Positions 6,706-13,054 of a DNA stretch of 13,054 nt are shown here, in pieces. Within the stretch, counting starts at the first letter, position 1. Each line of letters opens with the position of its first letter. A program made the position numbers and the translations under genes. The stretch is from CAZGSG01 sp964528095. Its GTDB lineage: Bacteria; Bacteroidota; Bacteroidia; Chitinophagales; Chitinophagaceae. The stretch is from contig CAZGSG010000157.1 of NCBI GenBank assembly GCA_964528095.1, positions 1-13,054 of the forward strand, written 5' to 3'. Under the pieces are notes generated by a model. The model was not told the origin of the DNA. It did no database searches and worked only from the letters and a program-made list of their open reading frames with translations.

Positions 6706-7048
6706 ATTATTTATTTTGAAGGAAAGGATACAAAAATCAGACCCGGGTAATATGCTGAATTAAATACCCGTTTCGATAGCCAGTTGAAAGGGCTATCCGC
6801 ATTTCATCACGTCATATGTCCCGCATACGTAAAATATAGTGAGGAAAATAAATAGCTGTTCAACTTTATGAAAGAAAACAGAATATATCATGCCTGTTAT
6901 TTATCACGCACGAGGATTTACCGAAATTATTTTTTTCCGCTCATACAGATTAGCTGCCACTAGTAAACATTCAGGCAGGATTAACAACAGCAGCAGTATC
7001 ATTCTAACGCTTCCATCGTTTCTTTACAAGCGCCGAATAGCGACTAAC
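6706..7048. other. Divergent intergenic region with two hairpins
   Basis: This 343-bp gene-free stretch separates the minus-strand membrane-protein gene from the plus-strand DUF5916 gene and must hold both promoters. Two inverted repeats lie close together: CGGGTA/TACCCG (6744-6749 with 6765-6770) and GATAGCC/GGCTATC (6775-6781 with 6791-6797). As neither gene reads into them, they are more likely operator or transcript-leader structures than terminators. An open plus-strand frame from 6890 runs into the DUF5916 gene, but its protein sequence before residue 54 has no secretory or domain character. I see no exact TAnnTTTG box here. Confidence 0.4.
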
Positions 7049-9469
7049 ATGCGAAAACTATTATTAACCTGTCTTGCAGTGCTGCTTTTAAAGTTGGTTT
7101 GGGGACAGGAAGTGCAGCGACAGGTGAAGGCTGTAAGAACTAATTTACCCATAAAAATAGATGGCGATCTTTCCGATGCTGCCTGGAAGGACGCGTCGCT
7201 CCTGGGCAATCTTGTTGAAATGCGTCCCAGCTTTGGAAAACCGGAGGCTGAGAAAAACAAAAGCGAATTCTACCTTTTATATGATGATGTCGCTATCTAT
7301 TTCGGAGGCATGTTGCATGAACTCAGCAGAGATAGCATTTCCAAAGAACTGGCAGGACGCGATATGATCGGCATCAATGATTTTGCCGGTATAATATTCG
7401 ATACTTACCAGGACAGGATCAATGGCCTCGGTTTTTTTATCACTCCATTAGGTGAACAGGCTGATATCAAATACTCGTTAAATAACGAAGATGATAGCTG
7501 GAATACGGTATACCAAAGCGAAGCCAGGATCACCGATAAGGGATGGAGTTTTGAAATGAAAATACCTTATTCCGCTATCCGGTTCAGTAAAAAAGAAGTA
7601 CAGGACTGGAATATTCATATCCTTCGCCGCAGAAGTAAAACAGGTCAGCAATATTCCTGGAGTCCTATCGATCCGACAAAGTTTGGGCTTATGAACCAGG
7701 CAGGCTCGCTTACCCAACTTAGCAATATTCAGCCGCCGCTCCGTCTTTCTTTCTCGCCTTATTTCTCGACCTATATGACGCATGATCCGGGAAGAGGCAC
7801 CCGTACTTCAGTCAACGGCGGCATGGATGTGAAGTATGGGATCACCGATGGATTTACAATGGATATGACCCTGGTACCTGATTTTGGCCAGGTACAAAGC
7901 GATAACCAGGTATTGAACCTCACTCCTTTTGAAGTCAGGTTCAATGAAAACAGGAGCTTCTTTAATGAGGGAACCGAACTCTTTAATAAGGGAAACCTCT
8001 TTTATAGTCGTCGCATTGGCGGCCAACCCATCCATTATGGAGATATAAGAAATGGCCTTTCTGCAAACGATCTTCTTATAAAAAACCCATCAGACACCAA
8101 ATTAATTAATGCGACCAAAGTAAGCGGACGGACTTCAAAAAAATTAGGTATTGGGATCTTCAATGCGCTCACACAACCACAACATGCTATTATTCAAAAA
8201 AACAATGGCGAACAATACAAGGCTGAAACAAATCCGTTAACGAATTATAATGTACTGGTATTGGACCAGGCCCTGAAATACAATTCAAGCGTAACATTGG
8301 TTAATACAAATGTATGGCGAAGCGGCGCCGACTATGATGCGAATGTAACTGCGCTGTTGTGGGATATTTATGATAAAAATGTAGATTGGAATATATGGGG
8401 GCAACTGACTCAAAGCCGCCTCACAGGATATGAAAAACCGGGTAGTAGCAGTACCGGCTGGTATTATCGCATGAATATTGGAAAGTTCAAAGGCCGTTTT
8501 AATTTTGATCTTCATCGTTTTTATGCGGATAAAAAATATGACCAGCGTGACATGGGTTATTTCACTAATAATAATTACCTGTTGCATGGATTTTACCTGG
8601 GTTATAAATGGATCAAACCTGCTCATTTTTACAATAATATCTATCTCAATCTTAACGGTGATTATTCTGAAATGGCCACCCCACGCAAATACCAGTATGC
8701 GAGATTCGAACTATACCTGAGCAGCCAGTTAAAAAACTTATGGACAACAAATATCCAGTCGGAATATACTGCAGCAAGCCAGGATTTTTATGAGCCGCGC
8801 ATCAGTGGCAAAATGGTCAAACTACCCTCTTTATGGATGAGGGGATTCGGCGTTAATACGAATAGTGCGAAAAGATATAGTGCTTCTATCAGGTTATCAG
8901 AAACAATATCCGGAAAATATAGCCTGCATGGTACTGATCTTTACATTTCAAATAATTACCGGTTTAGCGACAGACTAAGTATCGGACTTTCTTCTTCCCT
9001 GGAATTCTATAACAACTCCTTTGGTTTCGCAACGCTGACGGCAGCCGGGGACAGTGCTGTTTTTGGGTTAAGAAATCGTCGCACTGCTGAGAATATATTT
9101 AATGTCAAATATAATTTCACTAATAAAATGGGCATTACATTCCGGCTTCGCCATTACTGGAGCAAAGTATATTATACCCGCTTCTTTGATTTAAAAGATG
9201 ATGGCAATGTACAAGAACGCACCTCGGTTACACAAAACCCCGATATCAATGTCAATCTTTTTAATATCGACATGAATTACTCCTGGCAATTCGCACCGGG
9301 CAGTTTTATTAATGTTACCTGGAAGACCGCTTCCGAATTATATAACCAGCTTGTAAGAGCCAAATATTATCAGAATCTTCGTAACACATTTGATACACCC
9401 CAGCTAAGCAATTTTTCCATCAAGATCATCTACTTTCTTGATTCGCAAATGCTGCGAAAAAAGAAATAA
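7049..9469 (+). CDS. DUF5916 outer-membrane protein with CBM9-like domain
   Basis: The 806-residue product has a signal peptide (MRKLLLTCLAVLLLKLVWGQ, 1-20). An N-terminal CBM9-like domain (about 35-225) opens with IKIDGDLSDAAWKDA and includes the typical GWSFEMKIPYSAIRF. The remainder is a DUF5916 domain expected to form a large outer-membrane barrel. Family hallmarks are GGMDVKYGITDGFTMDMTL, then PDFGQVQSDNQVLNLTPFE (277-296), FFNEGTELF (305-313) and LFYSRRIGG, followed by repeating amphipathic strands with aromatic girdle residues. Proteins of this type are widespread in Bacteroidota and related groups; substrate and role are not established, though carbohydrate or peptide handling at the surface is often supposed. 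The ATG at 7049 was chosen because the signal peptide starts there. A terminator hairpin follows at 9526, so it is probably monocistronic. Confidence 0.9.
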   Translation: MRKLLLTCLAVLLLKLVWGQEVQRQVKAVRTNLPIKIDGDLSDAAWKDASLLGNLVEMRPSFGKPEAEKNKSEFYLLYDDVAIYFGGMLHELSRDSISKELAGRDMIGINDFAGIIFDTYQDRINGLGFFITPLGEQADIKYSLNNEDDSWNTVYQSEARITDKGWSFEMKIPYSAIRFSKKEVQDWNIHILRRRSKTGQQYSWSPIDPTKFGLMNQAGSLTQLSNIQPPLRLSFSPYFSTYMTHDPGRGTRTSVNGGMDVKYGITDGFTMDMTLVPDFGQVQSDNQVLNLTPFEVRFNENRSFFNEGTELFNKGNLFYSRRIGGQPIHYGDIRNGLSANDLLIKNPSDTKLINATKVSGRTSKKLGIGIFNALTQPQHAIIQKNNGEQYKAETNPLTNYNVLVLDQALKYNSSVTLVNTNVWRSGADYDANVTALLWDIYDKNVDWNIWGQLTQSRLTGYEKPGSSSTGWYYRMNIGKFKGRFNFDLHRFYADKKYDQRDMGYFTNNNYLLHGFYLGYKWIKPAHFYNNIYLNLNGDYSEMATPRKYQYARFELYLSSQLKNLWTTNIQSEYTAASQDFYEPRISGKMVKLPSLWMRGFGVNTNSAKRYSASIRLSETISGKYSLHGTDLYISNNYRFSDRLSIGLSSSLEFYNNSFGFATLTAAGDSAVFGLRNRRTAENIFNVKYNFTNKMGITFRLRHYWSKVYYTRFFDLKDDGNVQERTSVTQNPDINVNLFNIDMNYSWQFAPGSFINVTWKTASELYNQLVRAKYYQNLRNTFDTPQLSNFSIKIIYFLDSQMLRKKK

Positions 9470-9525
9470 GTTAAGTGCGCGTGTATAACCGGTGTCAAGG
9501 CATCAAATATGTAATAATAATTATT

Positions 9526-9557
9526 TGTATGGAAGCCTGGCCATACAGGTCTTTTTC
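9526..9557 (+). terminator. Intrinsic terminator after the DUF5916 gene
   Basis: The 7-bp stem TGTATGG/CCATACA (9526-9532 with 9541-9547) has an 8-nt loop and is followed by GGTCTTTTTCTT, a T-rich tract. It lies 57 bp after the stop codon at 9469. Confidence 0.55.
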
Positions 9558-9601
9558 TTGAAAATAACTCAAACTCCCGTTTAGCAATCCCCTACAATCA
9601 C

Positions 9602-9620
9602 TGAAATTTCGTAAATTTCA
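9602..9620 (+). promoter_or_regulatory. Palindrome overlapping a -7-like box upstream of the T9SS surface protein
   Basis: The perfect inverted repeat TGAAATTT/AAATTTCA has a 3-bp centre (CGT). Its right half overlaps TAAATTTC (9612-9619), one base off the Bacteroidota -7 box TAnnTTTG. The symmetric site sits about 50 bp before the ATG at 9671, so it could be an operator over the promoter. No clear -33 box was found. Confidence 0.35.
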
Positions 9621-9670
9621 TGCGTTGCCAGTTTGCCGGTCACCTCGCTGCCAAACTATCTGCAAGGGTT

Positions 9671-12256
9671 ATGAAAAAAAGTTTTTTCCTGATATTGTTT
9701 ATAGTTAATTTTCTTACTTCCCGCGCTGAACACATTACAGGCGGTGAAATGTTCTATACCTACAATGGCACTTCCGGGAATCTACATAGCTATACAGTTA
9801 CCCTGAAATTATTTATGCGTTGCGGTTCGGGAAGGCAATTTCCTGACCCGGCCATCATTACTGTATTTAGCAGGGATGTCAATTTTGTGATAAGAGATAT
9901 ACGGCCATCCAAAACCCGCGAAGAAACTATCAGTTTGGCCAACGACAATCCCTGTATTACCAATCCGCCCACTGTCTGCTATGTGGTCGCGTATTATACG
10001 TTTGAAGTTTTATTACCGGAGTCAGAATTGGGTTATGTACTTGCCTCTGAAGTGAACTACCGGATCAGGGGCATTACCAATATCGGCAATAGCCAGGTAG
10101 GCGCAACCTATACCTGTGAAATACCAGGCAACGCTTCTGTCGCCAATGCTCCTGCAAATAACAGCGCAAACTTCGTGGGCTCCGATCTCGTCGTGATCTG
10201 TACAGATAACTCATTTTCCTATAGCTTTAACGCGGTAGATCCTGATAACGATGAATTGCATTATTATTTCTCCAGCGGTTATGCCACTACCGCTACTTCC
10301 AATTCTACGTACGGCACTCCTCCATTTCCTGAACTGCCCTACACTTCCTTTTACAGTCCGACCATGCCTCTTGGAGTAAATGTGACCATCGATCCTGCAA
10401 CAGGACTGATCACAGGAACTGGCCCTGAAAGCGGAATTTTTGTTGTAACAGTCAGTGTTGATGAAATAAGGAATGGTGTAGTGATTGCTACGCAAAGAAA
10501 AGACCTGCAGATAAATGTTGCCGACTGCAATGTTGCCGCTGCATCCCTGAAGGATTATATGCTATGTGGTACTACCAGGACGGCCAGCCTGTTCAATATG
10601 TCTACAAGCCCCCTGATCATTTCCAACGACTGGATCATTTATGATCCTGCAGGCACGGTCATTCATAGCTTCAGGGGCAATAACCTTGTCTACACATTCC
10701 CCGTGAACGGGGTATATAAAGTAAAACTGATACTCAACCAGGGACAGGAATGTACTGACAGTACTACGGTCAACGTATTTGTCTTCCCCGGATTGACACC
10801 TGATTTTGAATTTAGTAATATCTGCATCAATAGACCAACGCTGTTTACTGACCGGTCTACAAATACATCGGGCACCATTAATTCCTGGCAATGGGATTTT
10901 GGAGAAAGCATCATCACCACAACCTCCTCCCTGCAAAATACCAACTATACCTATTTAACGGAAGGTACCCGGAATGTGCGGCTGATAGTAGGTACACCCG
11001 ATGGGTGTCGTGACACAATAACGAAAGCGGTACCTATCATCAATAAACCGCCCATTGGACTGGCGTTTCATGATACATTGATCTGCGTAAACGATGTACT
11101 ACCACTACTGGCAACAGGCGCTGGTAATTTCACCTGGTCGCCTTCCCAGAATATGATCAATCCCAATTCATCCTCCCCGATTGTTTCTCCTGTTATCACT
11201 ACCACCTATTATGTAAACATGGATGCTGGAGGGTGTACCAACAATGACTCTGTGCTGGTTCGTGTGGTGGATCATGTCACGATCCGGGCCATGAACGATA
11301 CAACAATATGCAGTAGCGATACCATCCGGCTGCGGATTAACTCTGACGGATTACATTATACGTGGACACCAGCTTCTCAGCTCATCAATCCCCTCGTAAA
11401 AGATCCGTTTGCGATCACAGCAGTCAATACACTGTACAGGGTAAATGCGGTGATCGGTGGTTGCTCCGCCAATTCGCAGGTACAGGTGACAACGGTTCCT
11501 TATCCCCTTGCGAACGCAGGTGCAGATACTGTTATCTGCTATGATACCAGGGCAGACCTGCATGCAACAACAGATGGAAGCAGCTGGCAGTGGTCGCCCC
11601 TGCAGTCACTGACCGGGGGTGCTTCTCTAAATCCCATTGCATTTCCTCCCAGGTCCACTAACTATGTGTTTACAGCCTTTGATACAAAGGGATGCCCCAA
11701 GCCAGGAAGAGATACCGTATTTGTAAAAGTGCTGGCGGACCTGAATGCTTATGCCGGCAGGGATACCGTGGCTGTGCTTGGTCAACCCCTTCAGTTGAAT
11801 GCATCGGAAAGCTATAAATACCAATGGTCGCCTGCTACTTATTTGTCCGCGACCGATATTCCCAATCCTGTTGCCCGCTTCACAGCACCTTCAGACAACT
11901 TTCGTTATAAATTAAAGATCACTAATGAAAGCGGTTGTTCTGATTCTGCTTATGTAAAGGTGAAGGTCTTTGCCACAAACCCAACCGTATTTGTGCCTAC
12001 TGGTTTTACTCCTAATAATGATGGCAAAAATGATGTGCTGCGGGTAACAGCCGTGGGCATGCAGCACATAGAGTATTTCAACATCTATAATCGCTGGGGA
12101 CAACTGATATTTTCTACCACCAACAACGACAGGGGATGGAATGGAACGATCAACGGTCAGCAACAAGCCAACAATACGTATGTATGGATGGTGAAAGCCA
12201 TTGATTTTACCGGGGCTCCTTATTTTCAGAAGGGAGTGGTCACATTGATCAGGTAG
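9671..12256 (+). CDS. T9SS type B surface protein with PKD/Ig-like repeats
   Basis: The 861-residue product is a secreted cell-surface protein. It has a signal peptide (1-20, MKKSFFLILFIVNFLTSRA) and an N-terminal domain starting EHITGGEMFYTYNG, a type common in Chitinophagaceae surface proteins. A cadherin/Ig-like segment ends near 266 (TGLITGTGPESGIFVVTV). Two PKD-like domains follow (about 293-371 and 377-455, the second with WQWDFGES), then four Ig-like repeats of about 75-80 residues (456-767) with recurrent DT.IC, WSP/WTP and GC elements. The C-terminal domain (771-861) has FVPTGFTPNNDGKNDVL and YNRWGQLIF, matching the gliding/CHU_C type B signal used by T9SS for export and anchoring. 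Its partner is therefore the T9SS, which is not encoded here. The ATG at 9671 begins the signal peptide; AAGGG lies just before it. The ligand is unknown; adhesion or gliding is the usual inference. Confidence 0.93.
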   Translation: MKKSFFLILFIVNFLTSRAEHITGGEMFYTYNGTSGNLHSYTVTLKLFMRCGSGRQFPDPAIITVFSRDVNFVIRDIRPSKTREETISLANDNPCITNPPTVCYVVAYYTFEVLLPESELGYVLASEVNYRIRGITNIGNSQVGATYTCEIPGNASVANAPANNSANFVGSDLVVICTDNSFSYSFNAVDPDNDELHYYFSSGYATTATSNSTYGTPPFPELPYTSFYSPTMPLGVNVTIDPATGLITGTGPESGIFVVTVSVDEIRNGVVIATQRKDLQINVADCNVAAASLKDYMLCGTTRTASLFNMSTSPLIISNDWIIYDPAGTVIHSFRGNNLVYTFPVNGVYKVKLILNQGQECTDSTTVNVFVFPGLTPDFEFSNICINRPTLFTDRSTNTSGTINSWQWDFGESIITTTSSLQNTNYTYLTEGTRNVRLIVGTPDGCRDTITKAVPIINKPPIGLAFHDTLICVNDVLPLLATGAGNFTWSPSQNMINPNSSSPIVSPVITTTYYVNMDAGGCTNNDSVLVRVVDHVTIRAMNDTTICSSDTIRLRINSDGLHYTWTPASQLINPLVKDPFAITAVNTLYRVNAVIGGCSANSQVQVTTVPYPLANAGADTVICYDTRADLHATTDGSSWQWSPLQSLTGGASLNPIAFPPRSTNYVFTAFDTKGCPKPGRDTVFVKVLADLNAYAGRDTVAVLGQPLQLNASESYKYQWSPATYLSATDIPNPVARFTAPSDNFRYKLKITNESGCSDSAYVKVKVFATNPTVFVPTGFTPNNDGKNDVLRVTAVGMQHIEYFNIYNRWGQLIFSTTNNDRGWNGTINGQQQANNTYVWMVKAIDFTGAPYFQKGVVTLIR

Positions 12257-12345
12257 GTTTGCGTTTACACGGAAGCACAGGTGGTCATTCCGTTATTTCG
12301 ATTATTATTCTATTCCTGATCAATACTCAATTTTGTTATTCAAAA

Positions 12346-12697
12346 TAAGGAGATTTTTCACCGCGTGAAAAAGCAATCGTTGATCAGGGTGCTGCTTTCA
12401 CATCAGTAAAAACGCTCTGTTAAGTCATTATTTCAAACCGATAATAAATGTATAAATAGCCAGGCTATTCCTTAGCTCATTATCTCTGTGTGAAAGCTAT
12501 TGCTGTGTTAGTGATGCAGAAACAAAAAGGGCAATTCTTCAATCTCTACTATGGAACTAAACCTCACCAAATGGGATTGCATAAATCTCTCCGTAAGCTT
12601 AAAACATAGGTGAGGGATTTCACGCAGAGCTAAGGAGCAAATGAGATAAGGCAGACCTGAGCTATTTGCATATGCTTTATTGTGAGATGAAACGAGC
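12346..12697. repeat. Tandem repeat unit, copy 1 (352 bp)
   Basis: This is the first of two direct, adjacent copies, beginning TAAGGAGATTTTTCAC about 90 bp after the surface-protein gene (12257-12345 shows nothing notable). Ordered elements in the unit are: hairpin A (TTTTTCAC, loop CGC, GTGAAAAA; 12354-12372), hairpin B (12394-12413, two mismatched pairs), palindrome C (AATAGCC A GGCTATT; 12455-12469), an imperfect inverted repeat (12470-12495 with 12618-12651), an inner CCTCACC/GGTGAGG pair (12562-12568 with 12609-12615), and GCATATGC (12668-12675). Compared with copy 2 it lacks 9 bp at 12488-12489. It contains no ORF over 50 codons, only a 31-codon one (12514-12609). The 798 bp from 12257 to the window end hold no recognisable gene. 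Confidence 0.93.
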
Positions 12698-13054
12698 TAA
12701 GGAGATTTTTCACTGGTGTGAAAAAACAATCGTTGGTCAGGGTGCTGTTTTCACGTCAGTGAAAACGCTCTGTTAACTCTTTATTTCAACCGATAATAAA
12801 TGTATAAATAGCCAGGCTATTCCTTAGCTCATTATCTCTGTTAGCTCTGTGTGAAAGCTATTGCTGTGTTAGTGATGCAGAAACAAAAAGGGCAATTCTT
12901 CAATCTCTACTATGGAACTAAACCTCACCAAATGGGATTGCATAAATCTCTCCGTAAGCTTAAAACATAGGTGAGGGATTTCACGCAGAGCTAAGGAGCA
13001 AATGAGATAAGGCAGACCTGAGCTATTTGCATATGCTTTATTGTGAGATGAAAC
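12698..13054. repeat. Tandem repeat unit, copy 2 (runs off the window)
   Basis: The second copy matches copy 1 at a shift of 352 bp on its left side and 361 bp after a 9-bp difference near 12840. From the CCGATAATAAATG motif to the window end the two copies are identical apart from those 9 bp. Differences cluster in the first roughly 90 bp. Hairpin A here has the loop TGGT (12706-12725), and hairpin B is a perfect 8-bp stem GTTTTCAC/GTGAAAAC with loop GTCA (12747-12766). The window stops about 4 bp short of the point where a third copy would begin, so the array may continue. Confidence 0.93.
12822..13012. repeat. Imperfect 34-35-bp inverted repeat within the tandem unit
   Basis: The left arm (12822-12856, starting CCTTAGCTCATT and ending CTCTGTGTGAAA) and the reverse complement of the right arm (12979-13012) agree at 29 of 35 aligned positions. 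The arms enclose about 120 bp that contain a second pair, CCTCACC/GGTGAGG. The same structure is in copy 1 at 12470-12651, with the left arm shortened by 9 bp. It could be the ends of a miniature mobile element or the closing stem of a structured RNA. Confidence 0.7.

Noticed and set aside
6890..7048. N-terminal extension of 53 codons on the DUF5916 protein
   Set aside because: The ATG at 7049 begins a normal signal peptide; an extension would bury it.
9620..9670. N-terminal extension of 17 codons on the T9SS surface protein
   Set aside because: Its ATG lies inside the upstream palindrome, and the signal peptide starts at the ATG at 9671.
12514..12606. Minus-strand short open frame inside the tandem repeat, about 24 codons from its ATG
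   Set aside because: Shorter than the opposite-strand frame and without any supporting feature; treated as chance.
12346..13054. CRISPR array
   Set aside because: The repeat unit is about 352-361 bp with no short repeat/spacer alternation, and no cas genes are present.

Overview
The window looks like chromosomal DNA from a member of the Bacteroidota, most likely the family Chitinophagaceae. The evidence is a large adhesin-like protein with a type IX secretion (T9SS) type B C-terminal domain, a DUF5916 outer-membrane protein, a DUF5723 protein, a stand-alone DUF4268 protein, short A-rich leaders instead of Shine-Dalgarno sites, and several matches to the Bacteroidota -7 promoter element TAnnTTTG. 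No phage, plasmid, CRISPR, rRNA or tRNA gene was seen.

Layout from left to right. (1) At 162-602 (minus) is a small protein that is essentially a lone, degenerate histidine-kinase-type ATPase domain. (2) At 3791-938 (minus) is a tight three-gene operon: a membrane-anchored M48 zinc metallopeptidase, a YbjQ/UPF0145 protein and a secreted DUF5723 protein, with gaps of 6 bp and 1 bp. (3) Divergent from it at 3885-4691 is a secreted S1/P1 nuclease with all nine zinc ligands, closed by a strong terminator. Immediately behind lies a decayed copy of the 3' end of the same gene and its terminator (4758-4964). (4) From 4968 to 6705 are four small genes: a secreted protein of unknown function, a disordered charged protein, a DUF4268 protein that overlaps its convergent neighbour by 7 bp, and a two-helix membrane protein. 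(5) At 7049-9469 is a DUF5916 protein with an N-terminal CBM9-like domain. (6) At 9671-12256 is a T9SS type B cell-surface protein with PKD/Ig-like repeats. (7) From 12346 to the window end is a non-coding tandem repeat with a unit of about 352-361 bp. Two copies are visible and the array probably continues.

Most of the genes act in the cell envelope or outside the cell: nuclease, periplasmic protease, outer-membrane proteins, surface adhesin. Only the M48-YbjQ-DUF5723 group looks like a true operon. The other genes appear to be separate units with their own promoters and terminators.

The least explained part is the right-end repeat. Each unit carries two hairpins built on TTTTCAC/GTGAAAA, a near-perfect AATAGCC/GGCTATT palindrome, and a roughly 34-bp imperfect inverted repeat that encloses about 120 bp. 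The two copies are identical over most of their length, yet they vary in the first roughly 90 bp in ways that largely preserve or restore hairpin pairing. This looks like a non-autonomous mobile or structured-RNA element, but no function can be assigned from sequence alone.
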